From: Tautonia plasticadhaerens
GTDB taxonomy: Bacteria; Planctomycetota; Planctomycetia; Isosphaerales; Isosphaeraceae
DNA length: 64,000 nt
Reading direction: 5' to 3'
Assembly: GCF_007752535.1 (NCBI RefSeq)
Contig: NZ_CP036426.1
Span: forward strand, 2,108,001 to 2,172,000
Shown here: positions 52,789-60,647 of the stretch, piece by piece
Layout of the letters: each line of letters opens with the position of its first letter
How positions within the stretch are numbered: the stretch's first letter is position 1
The notes under the pieces: generated by a model
The model's input: the letters and a program-made list of their open reading frames with translations, nothing else
The model's database searches: none
Told to the model about the DNA's origin: nothing
Made by a program: the position numbers and the translations under genes

Positions 52789-53787
52789 TCAGGATGCGGA
52801 CCATCCATCCTGGCGGCACATCGCAACCAGTCGACGACGCCGCTCGAGATATCCGGAGGGTCCTGCGTCGGTCCCGGACGTCCTGGTCGGGATGCCGAGC
52901 TGCACGAGCGTTTCCCGGTCGAGATGGTTGGGGACGTCCCGATCGACTTGCTCGATGCCGACGACCCCGTTGTCGGCCCGGCTCGAATAGTTCTCGATGC
53001 TGCTCCAGGCCACCTTGAGGACCCCCTCCGGTGGTCGGGCCTCGGGACTGGCGTAGTGGTCGATCAGGAAGAGGGCGTCGGAGAGCAGGAGGATGGCACG
53101 GCTCGGCGACTGGCGGGGATCGTCGCTGTGGTAGTAGTGGAGCACCGGGTAGCAGAGGTGCTTGAGCGAGTGGTCGCCGATGCGTGACGCCAGCCGCATG
53201 ATGTGGTCGTCGAGGGGCCCGCCGGGGTCCCGGGCCCAGGCGTTCGCGACGAACTCCTCGACGTCTCCACCGACGGCGAAGATGCCCTCGGCGAGTCGCT
53301 TGCGTTCGATCGCCGCCGAGATGACCGAGAGCACGTAGGAGAGCGACGTGGTGAGGAGCACCGTCCCCGAGAGCACGGCGACATTGCTGAGGACCGTCCA
53401 GGGGAGGCCTCGGGGGACGAGGTCACCGTAGCCGACGCCGGAGATCGTGGCCCCCACGAAGTAGACCTTCTCGGGCAGCCCGACGGCGGTCCCCGTGCCC
53501 TTGTCGATGACCGAGGTGGCGTCCCCCGCGAAGAGCAGGAACCACCCGAGGCCGAGCAGGGCGTACCACGCCAGGATCGCGAGCAGGAGCATCATGGGGC
53601 CCGACATCGCCAGGACCCGATGGACGGGCCTCCTCCGATGGATGGCGAGCAGGGCCTTCCAGGCCGATCGAGTCCAGAGTCCCGTCATCGGGCCGGCCCC
53701 CCTCGTGCTGAAGACCGTCACGAACGCGTCGAAGGCCACGAAGAGGAGCAGCGTCGTGGCGATCGCGTAGAGCAGGAGCTGCGTCAT
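52789..53787 (-). CDS. Two-TM-type potassium channel-like protein with a large soluble tail
   Basis: 332 residues. Helices: LLLYAIATTLLLFVAFDAFVTVF, MMLLLAILAWYALLGLGWFLLF, then a pore loop with the K+ selectivity motif GVGYGD inside VYFVGATISGVGYGDLVP, and a final helix (VLSNVAVLSGTVLLTTSLSYVLSVI). The cytoplasmic tail of about 150 residues is helical (FIDHYAS..., ENYSSRADNGVVGIEQVDRDVPNHLDRETLV), with no RCK domain that I can recognise. Start at 53787, chosen over 53796 because GAGAGG fits the later ATG. The role is probably ion conduction; what gates it is unknown. Confidence 0.82.
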   Translation of the reverse strand: MTQLLLYAIATTLLLFVAFDAFVTVFSTRGAGPMTGLWTRSAWKALLAIHRRRPVHRVLAMSGPMMLLLAILAWYALLGLGWFLLFAGDATSVIDKGTGTAVGLPEKVYFVGATISGVGYGDLVPRGLPWTVLSNVAVLSGTVLLTTSLSYVLSVISAAIERKRLAEGIFAVGGDVEEFVANAWARDPGGPLDDHIMRLASRIGDHSLKHLCYPVLHYYHSDDPRQSPSRAILLLSDALFLIDHYASPEARPPEGVLKVAWSSIENYSSRADNGVVGIEQVDRDVPNHLDRETLVQLGIPTRTSGTDAGPSGYLERRRRLVAMCRQDGWSAS

Positions 53788-53874
53788 CGGTCCCATCCTC
53801 TCGGTCGTCGATCGCGAACGTCGGCCGAGGCCGTCCCCCGGCGGCCTCATCCCGGCGTCGGACGCCTCCCGGGC

Positions 53875-56868
53875 TCAGCCCCCCTGCAGGCCCTTCAGGT
53901 AGGCGATCAGGTCGGCCATCTGCTCGACGGTGACCTCCTCCTCCAGCCCCTCGGGCATGAGGGACTGGCCGGTGGAGGCGAACTCGTCGATCTGGTCCCG
54001 GGGGACGACGTCGGTGACCCCCTCGGCCCGCTTGAGCGTGATCGAGGTGGGCGACTCGGAGGCGACCTGGCCGCTGAGGACCCGGCCGTCGACCGTGGCG
54101 ACGTTGTAATTCAGGTACTGCGGCAGGACCTCCCGGTTCGGGTCGAGGATGTGGATGACCAGATCCTCGGGCGTCCGGTTGGTCACGGTGGCGAGATCCG
54201 GCCCGACCTCGGCGCCGAAGCCCTCGGCCTTGTGGCAGGTGGCGCAGGCCTTCCGGAAGACGACCTGGCCGCGGTCGGGCCCGCCCTCCAGCGAGAGGGC
54301 GTCCCGGTAGGAGGCGATCACCTCGGCCCGGGTCGAGGACGCCGAGGTGCCGGCGAGCAGTTGCTCGGCCCGGCCCCGGACGGAGGCGTCCCGGTGCTGG
54401 AGGAGCTGGTCCCGGCGGGCGGGGTCGAGCTGGCCGGGCGGGATCGCGCCGGACTGCATGGCGTCGAGCAGGGCGGAGAGGCGATCGGGCCGGGCGAAGA
54501 GGACCTCGGTGGCCTCCCGGCGGGAGGAGGGGCCGAACCCCCGCCAGGCGGCGGTGAGGATCGGCCCGACCTCGGGCTCGGCGCGGTCGCCCAGGGCCCG
54601 CAGCGCGGCCAGCTGCACCGGGGAGGGCTGCCGGCCGTCGAGCAATTCGGGGAGGGTCTCCAGCGCCAGTCCGCTCGGGGCCAGGGCCAGCAGTCGGATG
54701 GCCTCGATCCGATCCGGGCCGTCTCCTCCTGCCGAGGCGGCCTCGGCGGCTCGTTCGAAGACGGGGGCCAGCGCCTCGCCGGCCGGGCCGGAGGTCAGCA
54801 CGGCGGGGTCCCCCCCGGAGCGCCGGAGCCCCTCTCCCAGGCCGTTGAGGATGGCGAGGACGACGGCGGGCCGGGCCTCGGGATGGCCGATCCGGGCGAT
54901 CAGGGCATCGATCGGACCGCGATCACCGGAGGCGCCGACGAGCAGGGCGAGCTCGCCGAGCCAGGCGGTCGCCTCGGGGCGGTCGAGGAACCCGGGGAGG
55001 TCGATCAGGGAGGAGAGCAGGGCGTCGGCCCGCCCGTCGAGGGCGGTCATCACGGCGGATCGGGTCCAGCGGTCACCGGAGTCCTCCGAGACGACGGCGG
55101 CCAGGGCGTCGATCGCCTCGGGCCCGGGGACGACCCCGGTCGAGAGGGCGGCCTGGAATCGGACCATCGGGTCCTCGTCCCGGGCGAGGGCGAGCAGGGC
55201 GTCCCGGAGGTCGTCTGCGGCTGCATCGGCATCGGCGACCAGCGGCTCGGCGAGCCGGGCGGCGTTCTCCCGGACGCGGGGCTCGGCGTCGGAGAGGGCG
55301 GGGAGCAGGTCTCCCGCCGTCAGGCCGCCGAGGGCGGAGAGGGTCCAGAGGGCGTGCATCCGGCCCAGGGCGGTCGGCCGGTCGGCGGCGAGCGCACGGA
55401 GGGCGGGGATGGCGTCCCGGGCGTCCCGCTCGATCAGCAGGCGCTGGGCGGTCTCCCGCCACCAGGAGTCGGGGTCGGCGAGCAGGGGGACCAGCTCGGC
55501 GTCCGGGGCCCGGGAGAGCCGAGGGCGTTCCCGGGGCTCGAAGTCGGCGGGGACGAGGTCGTAGATGCGGCCCCGGTCGTGGCCGCTGGTCAGGTCGAGG
55601 TGCTGCTTGATCGGCTCGGGGATCGAGGCGGGGTGCTCGATCGTCTCACGGTACATGTCGAGCACGAGCAGGGTGCCGTCGGGCGTGTTCCGGAAGTTGA
55701 CGGGGCGGAACCAGTTGTCGGTGGAGGCGGCGAACTCGACCCCTTCCTCGGCCCGGGTGGCCTCGAAGGTCGAGCCGTCGACGGCCAGGTGCTTGCGGTG
55801 GACGAGGTTGCCGCCCACGTCGCCGATGAAGGCGTTGCCGAGGTAGTCGGGGCCGAAGGCGGTCCCCCGGTAGATGGTCACGCCGGTGGCGGAGGTGAAG
55901 AAGCCGGAGGGGACCAGCTCGTTGGGCGGGAGGCGTCGGCGGAACTCGGGGTCGGCGGCACGCTGGCGGGTCCGGACGATCCGCCAGGGCTCGACCGGGC
56001 TGATCCGGAAGACCGGGGCGGCGGCCCCCTCGGCGGCGATGTCGATGATGGGGGTGCTGGCGGCGTAGTCGGGGTTGCGGGCCAGGGCGTCGGCGGGCAG
56101 GACGACCTGGCGGATGTGGTTGCTATTGTTGCAGGTGAAGCGGTGGCCCCAGTCGTCGAAGGCGTGGCCGTTCTGGCCCCCCCCGGAGACCGGCTCGAAG
56201 GCCGAGCCGTCGGGCTTGAAGCGGAAGTCGCGGGTGCCGAGGGGGATGAGGTCGGCCCCGGGGTCGAGGTGGTTGACCACCCGGTCGGCGCCGTTGCTGC
56301 TGGAGACGCCGTAGATCCAGCCGTCGGGGCCCCAGAGCAGGCCGTTGACCAGGCCCTGCACGTTGCTCGTGCCGAAGCCGGAGAAGGCGACCTCGCGGAC
56401 GTCGGCGACGCCGTCGCCGTCGGTGTCCTTGGCGTAGAGGATCTCCGGGGCCACGGCGATGAAGACGCCGCCGTCGTAGGGGACGACCGCCGTGGGCCAG
56501 GAGAGGTCGTCGAGGAAGGTGGTGCCGGAGTCGAACCGGCCGTCGTCGTCCGCGTCGTCGATGAGGCGGACCCGGCCGGTGGGCACGTCCTCGGGGTAGG
56601 GATAGCCGCGCATCTCGACGACGTAGAGCCGGCCGTCGGCGTCGTAGCTGGCGTCGACGGGGTCGGTGATCAGGGGCTCGACGGCGACCGGCGCGAGCGA
56701 GAATCCGTGCTGGACCCGGAAGGTGGCGGGGGCGTCGGCGGCCTCGGTCGGCGGGATGCGGGGGAGTTCCCGGGCGAGGTCTTCGTCGAGGGGGGTGGGG
56801 GCGGCCGAGGCCGAGACGACGAGCAGGAGCGGCAGGGGGAGGAATCGACGGATGGACCGGTGCAGCAT
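53875..56868 (-). CDS. PVC-type membrane-bound dehydrogenase: propeller, HEAT repeats and cytochrome c
   Basis: 997 residues. The signal peptide is MLHRSIRRFLPLPLLLVVSASA. Residues ~50-430 are a glucose/sorbosone-type beta-propeller, with calcium-type loops DADDDGRFDSG and KDTDGDGVADVRE and the family motif YVVEMRGYPYP. Next are HEAT repeats (about 450-800), then a haem site CATCH (near 874) and the terminal TIGR02603-type segment (VGPDLATVTNRTPEDL...LNYNVATVDGRVLSGQ). This architecture is a planctomycete hallmark; it oxidises an unknown sugar or alcohol and passes electrons to haem. Start at 56868; an operator-like palindrome and a good -10/-35 pair lie upstream. Confidence 0.93.
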   Translation of the reverse strand: MLHRSIRRFLPLPLLLVVSASAAPTPLDEDLARELPRIPPTEAADAPATFRVQHGFSLAPVAVEPLITDPVDASYDADGRLYVVEMRGYPYPEDVPTGRVRLIDDADDDGRFDSGTTFLDDLSWPTAVVPYDGGVFIAVAPEILYAKDTDGDGVADVREVAFSGFGTSNVQGLVNGLLWGPDGWIYGVSSSNGADRVVNHLDPGADLIPLGTRDFRFKPDGSAFEPVSGGGQNGHAFDDWGHRFTCNNSNHIRQVVLPADALARNPDYAASTPIIDIAAEGAAAPVFRISPVEPWRIVRTRQRAADPEFRRRLPPNELVPSGFFTSATGVTIYRGTAFGPDYLGNAFIGDVGGNLVHRKHLAVDGSTFEATRAEEGVEFAASTDNWFRPVNFRNTPDGTLLVLDMYRETIEHPASIPEPIKQHLDLTSGHDRGRIYDLVPADFEPRERPRLSRAPDAELVPLLADPDSWWRETAQRLLIERDARDAIPALRALAADRPTALGRMHALWTLSALGGLTAGDLLPALSDAEPRVRENAARLAEPLVADADAAADDLRDALLALARDEDPMVRFQAALSTGVVPGPEAIDALAAVVSEDSGDRWTRSAVMTALDGRADALLSSLIDLPGFLDRPEATAWLGELALLVGASGDRGPIDALIARIGHPEARPAVVLAILNGLGEGLRRSGGDPAVLTSGPAGEALAPVFERAAEAASAGGDGPDRIEAIRLLALAPSGLALETLPELLDGRQPSPVQLAALRALGDRAEPEVGPILTAAWRGFGPSSRREATEVLFARPDRLSALLDAMQSGAIPPGQLDPARRDQLLQHRDASVRGRAEQLLAGTSASSTRAEVIASYRDALSLEGGPDRGQVVFRKACATCHKAEGFGAEVGPDLATVTNRTPEDLVIHILDPNREVLPQYLNYNVATVDGRVLSGQVASESPTSITLKRAEGVTDVVPRDQIDEFASTGQSLMPEGLEEEVTVEQMADLIAYLKGLQGG

Positions 56869-56877
56869 CGAAGATCT

Positions 56878-56892
56878 CTCGAACGGTTCGAG
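56878..56892. promoter_or_regulatory. Palindrome CTCGAAC-G-GTTCGAG
   Basis: Perfect 7-bp arms around one base, ten bases upstream of the start of the PVC-type dehydrogenase (in the leader on the minus strand). Such a site could bind a dimeric regulator or form a hairpin that hides the ribosome site. Confidence 0.35.
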
Positions 56893-56943
56893 GGTGGAAG
56901 GCCGCCCCCGAATTCCGGACGGGCCGGGGTCGGCGAAGCCGTC

Positions 56944-56972
56944 ATGATAGGGCAACGGGATCGGCATGACGA
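56944..56972 (-). promoter_or_regulatory. Predicted sigma70-type promoter of the PVC-type dehydrogenase
   Basis: On the minus strand TCGTCA (56967-56972) and TATCAT (56944-56949) are 17 bases apart, with four and five of six consensus bases. The start codon lies about 76 bases downstream. Confidence 0.4.
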
Positions 56973-57154
56973 CGGCCAATCGGCGGAAAGCCCCGTCGGA
57001 CGGCGCATGTCTGGGCTCGTCGACGCCGGGCAGGAGGACGGCAATTCGCCGCAAGGATTCCCCCTCCCCGGCGAATGACCGAGCGAGTCGTCCGCGACGG
57101 GGAGGGGGTTGCCGATGCCGGGCATCAGCACCCGAGGCGATCCGGGAGGATGTC

Positions 57155-58183
57155 ATGAACGCGACCACGCCGGACCCCGCGAGGCGGTGGTCCCTCACGA
57201 TCGACCTGATGGTGTTGTCGCCGATGTGCGCCGAGTACATCATCGGCTACGACACGAGCACCGGGGACCCCGCCGTGCTGCTCGGCAGCCTGCTGATCTT
57301 CGCCCCCCTGTACGGCGCCCCCGCGGTCCTGATCCGGGAGGCCGCGAGGCGGTCCGGGGCGGGTTGGCCGGGGATCGTCGCGCTGTCGGCCGCGTTCGGA
57401 ATCCTCCAGGCCGGCGTGGTCGACCAGTCGATGTTCAGCGAGTCCTACCGGGAGATCGACTACTGGGAGGCGCTGGTCCGCACCACCTGGATCGGGCCGC
57501 TGGGGCTCTCCGCCTATGCGACCATGGTCTTCCTGGTGGGCCACGTCATCTGGAGCTTCTGCATCCCGATCGCCCTGGTGGAGTCCCTGAGCCCCGGGAT
57601 GGCCGATCGGCCCTGGTTGCGGGCGCCGGGGCTCATCCTGGTCGGCCTGCTCTACCTGGCGGCGGCCGCCCTGGTGCTGGACGACCACCTCGAGACCGAG
57701 CGGGATCACGCCTCGGCGGCCCAGGTGGCCGGATCGCTCGGCGTCGCCGTCGGGCTGGCGATCCTGGGGCTCGCGGTCTGCCGCCCGGGGCCCGGGGACC
57801 GGGAGACCGGGGTGCCCGGGCCCCTCGCCGTGGGCGTCCTCGGCCTGGTCGCGGCGATCCTCTACAACCTCATGCCGGAGAGCTGGGCCGGGTTCTCGGG
57901 AGGGATGGCGATCCTGGCGGTGGGCGCGGCGACCGTCTCCCTCTGGTCACGGTCGGGCCGATGGGGACGCCGACACGTCATCGCGCTCGCGACGGGGGTC
58001 CTGATGGCCCGGGCCCTCTTCGGCTTCCTCATCGAGCCGCTGGGAGACGTCCCGCCGGTCGCCAAGTACTCGCACAACGCCGGGTTCCTGCTGGGGGCGG
58101 CCCTGCTGGGGCTCTGGGCCTGGTCGCGAAACCGGCCCGTCCCCACCGAGTCGATCGAGGACGGCGATCGGGTCCCCGCATGA
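57155..58183 (+). CDS. Multi-pass membrane protein of unknown function
   Basis: 342 residues with about eight to nine hydrophobic helices (LLGSLLIFAPLYGAPAVLI, LSAYATMVFLVGHVIWSFCIPIAL, LGLVAAILYNLM, FLLGAALLGLWAW). The early segment LMVLSPMCAEYIIGYDTSTGD is distinctive. I cannot place it in a transporter or enzyme family by eye. The ATG at 57155 follows GGGAGGATGTC, a strong ribosome site; upstream in-frame residues to 56966 are not needed. It is divergent from the PVC-type dehydrogenase and convergent with the ABC-2 permease, separated by a strong terminator. Confidence 0.75.
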   Translation: MNATTPDPARRWSLTIDLMVLSPMCAEYIIGYDTSTGDPAVLLGSLLIFAPLYGAPAVLIREAARRSGAGWPGIVALSAAFGILQAGVVDQSMFSESYREIDYWEALVRTTWIGPLGLSAYATMVFLVGHVIWSFCIPIALVESLSPGMADRPWLRAPGLILVGLLYLAAAALVLDDHLETERDHASAAQVAGSLGVAVGLAILGLAVCRPGPGDRETGVPGPLAVGVLGLVAAILYNLMPESWAGFSGGMAILAVGAATVSLWSRSGRWGRRHVIALATGVLMARALFGFLIEPLGDVPPVAKYSHNAGFLLGAALLGLWAWSRNRPVPTESIEDGDRVPA

Positions 58184-58212
58184 GTCGACCCCCCGGACAC
58201 GGGCGGTCCGAC

Positions 58213-58257
58213 CCGGGGGCCCGGGCGACGCCGGATTGGCGTCGCCCGGGCCCCCGG
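58213..58257. terminator. Bidirectional terminator hairpin
   Basis: A perfect 20-bp stem (58213-58232 with 58238-58257, core GGGCGACGCC) with a 5-base loop, GGATT, sits between two convergent genes, 30 bases after one stop and 6 before the other. Confidence 0.85.
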
Positions 58258-58262
58258 CATCG

Positions 58263-60251
58263 CTATCCCTGGATCGCGTTGGTGCGGCCCAGGGCGATGT
58301 CGAAGTCGCTGACCGCCGGGATCAGCATCGACAGCAGGGCGAACGAGTAGACCGCGAGGCTCACGAGGAAGGCGGCCCCGAAGTCCCCCTGCAAAATGCT
58401 GATGATGCAGTAGAAGCTCCAGAACGGGGTGAGCAGCGCCACCAGGCCGATCGCCGGCGACGGGTTCTTCGCCCCGAGCGACCCGTAGAGCGCCACGCTG
58501 CCGGCGCCGATGAAGATCAGGAAGCTGAGCAGCTGCCTGGCGAACTCGGTCCGGCTCTGGATGATCAGGGCGGCGCAGAAGAGGATGCCGAGCATCAGGA
58601 AGAAGATCGTCCCCAGGCTGTGGGCCACCGCCTGCCGGCTGTTGGTGTAGGTGATCGCCGCGTGCAGGCCGAGCATCGCCGAGAAGTGGACGAGCACGGT
58701 GAAGTTGATGAGGACGAAGACCAGGGAGTCGAGCTTCATGTGGCCGCCCGCCCAGATGGCGACGGCCAGGAGGATCGGCAGCGCCACCATCTCCTTGGCG
58801 TTGTAGAGCGCCCCGTAGAGCTTGCCGTAGATGAACTGCTTGGGGGACAGCTCGGTGACCAGCAGCAGGTCGAGCGCACCGGTGTCCCGCTCGCTGGTCA
58901 GGGCCGTCACGCCCTGGGCGTTGATGAGGATCAGGCTGAGGACCGCCAGCAGGGCGGGGAGGGCCGCCTTGGCCCCCGACCAGGCGCCGGACTCGGGAGA
59001 GATCCCCGAGAAGTAGGCGAGCACGCCGAGGACGAACGCGAGGACGTAGGCCCCCTTGATGATCAGGGGCTTCGTGCCGTAGGCCCGGGTGCGCAGCTCC
59101 CGCCAGAGGATCGGGTTGGCCCAGACTTTCCGATGCGGCCTGGCCTGGCGGACCACCCGGCGATGGGTCCGGCGGGGGACGTGCAGGCCGGTCGTCTCCC
59201 GCCGGGCGAACGACAGGCCCCCGGGCCGATCGACGGCCCCGTCGCCGTCGCCGTTTCCGCCTCGGACGTCGCCCCCCGGGCCTCCCCCCTCGGCGAGGGA
59301 GCGGGCCGGGGAGGAGGAGGCGTCCCCCCGGGCCTCGGCCACGTGGGCGGCGATCAGGGCGCCGACGACGGCGGGCTCGGGCCGGGCGACCTCGGCCTCC
59401 TCGACCTCGTAGAGCTGCTCGACGACCTCGGCCTCGCCCTCCCCCTCGCGTTGCTCCCTCGGCTCGTTGCGGCCGGGGTTCCAGGCGCGGAGCCGGAGGA
59501 TCGAGGCGAGCACCACCAGGGCCGTCGCCCCGAGGTAGATCGCGGTGAAGGTCAGGCTGGACGCGCCGAGCGGCCCCACCAGCCGATCCGGGCGGGGGCG
59601 GATGGCCTCGCCGATGGCCCGGAAGGGGCTGAGTGCGGTGGCCAGCAGGCTCGACTCGGGCAGGACCAGTGCGGCCGCCTCCCCCAGGATCAGCACGAGG
59701 ACCACCAGCAGGACCGTCAGGGCGATCGACTGGAAGGTCCGGTCGCGCCAGAGGGCGACGATCATCCCCAGGGCCCCGCCGAACGCGCCCGCGGCGAAGG
59801 TGACCAGGAACACGTCGATCACCTGGCCGAAGGAGACGCCCCCCAGCAGCAGGCAGAGGGAGAACACCGGCAGGGAGGTCAGCAGCAGCGTCAGGATCTG
59901 CAGCAGGCTGGCGACGAGCTTGCCGACGACGATCTCCACGTCCCTCAGGTCGGTCATCAGCAGCAGGACGAACGTCCGGCGGTCCTTCTCGTGGGCCACG
60001 GCGGTGGCCGAGGCGATCGGGGCGAAGAAGAGCATCAGCGTGAGCTGGATGTAGGCGAAGAAGAGGAAGAGGATGGCCCCGAACCGGGAGAGGATGCTCA
60101 GCGCGTCGCCCTCTTCCCAGCCCACGAAGACCTGCCAGATCGTCAGCATGACGATCAGCAACCCGCCGGCATACGAGGCCCGGGCGGCGTAGTAGCGCGG
60201 GGGGCGGGGGGCCGTCAGCAGCTCCCGGGCGATGATAGGTCCGGCGAACAA
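58263..60251 (-). CDS. ABC-2 type permease, long form
   Basis: 662 residues with about twelve hydrophobic helices in two blocks separated by an acidic, disordered middle (EPREQREGEGEAEVVEQ; DASSSPARSLAEGGG). Each half looks like an ABC-2 permease: the first begins LFAGPIIARELLTAPRPPRYY and carries HEKDRRTFVLLLMTDLRD, the second has NPILWRELRTRAYGTKPLI and SERDTGALDLLLVTEL. It thus seems a fused pair of half-permeases. The ATPase is not in the window. I chose the TTG at 60251, with GAGGAG 9 bases upstream; no good ATG exists near. The same frame stays open far upstream to 63959, but that is antisense to the kinase gene. Confidence 0.8.
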   Translation of the reverse strand: MFAGPIIARELLTAPRPPRYYAARASYAGGLLIVMLTIWQVFVGWEEGDALSILSRFGAILFLFFAYIQLTLMLFFAPIASATAVAHEKDRRTFVLLLMTDLRDVEIVVGKLVASLLQILTLLLTSLPVFSLCLLLGGVSFGQVIDVFLVTFAAGAFGGALGMIVALWRDRTFQSIALTVLLVVLVLILGEAAALVLPESSLLATALSPFRAIGEAIRPRPDRLVGPLGASSLTFTAIYLGATALVVLASILRLRAWNPGRNEPREQREGEGEAEVVEQLYEVEEAEVARPEPAVVGALIAAHVAEARGDASSSPARSLAEGGGPGGDVRGGNGDGDGAVDRPGGLSFARRETTGLHVPRRTHRRVVRQARPHRKVWANPILWRELRTRAYGTKPLIIKGAYVLAFVLGVLAYFSGISPESGAWSGAKAALPALLAVLSLILINAQGVTALTSERDTGALDLLLVTELSPKQFIYGKLYGALYNAKEMVALPILLAVAIWAGGHMKLDSLVFVLINFTVLVHFSAMLGLHAAITYTNSRQAVAHSLGTIFFLMLGILFCAALIIQSRTEFARQLLSFLIFIGAGSVALYGSLGAKNPSPAIGLVALLTPFWSFYCIISILQGDFGAAFLVSLAVYSFALLSMLIPAVSDFDIALGRTNAIQG

Positions 60252-60647
60252 CGCGACATCCTCCTCGATGGGCGGCGGGGGGGCGGCGACCTCGGCCCGA
60301 CGCCATGCCCGGGCCTCGGGCGGGGCCGGTCTCGCCGGAGGGCCGCCCGAATTTACCAGGATAGCATAAGGGGGCCGGGCTTTGGCGACCCGGGCGCCTC
60401 CCGGGTCGAGGCCGCGGCGGGGGCCGGGGCCCCTGGCGGTGCGGCCCCCGAATCTCCTCCATTCGACCGCCGGGGGGGGACGGTTCGGCCCCCCCGATCG
60501 GTTCGAGCCCGCCCCCCTCCCCGGGGGACGGTTGCGGGAAGCCCCTCCCTCCCCAATAATCGGGGGACGCGGGTCGATCCCCGAGCCGCGACGACGGCCA
60601 GGCCCGTTGTGACCCGGGCCGAGCCCCCGCCGAGTTCGAGCGCCGGG
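60252..60647. other. 396-base divergent gap between permease and kinase genes
   Basis: It contains the promoter pair at 60532-60560 for the kinase gene. On the permease side the sequence AATTTACCAGGATAGCATAAG (60353-60371) is AT-rich for this region and may hold a promoter, but I see no clear -35 box. Confidence 0.45.
60532..60560 (+). promoter_or_regulatory. Predicted sigma70-type promoter of the kinase gene
   Basis: TTGCGG (60532-60537) and AATAAT (60555-60560) are 17 bases apart; the start codon is about 88 bases downstream. The -10 is flanked by CCCC and CGGGGG. Confidence 0.42.
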
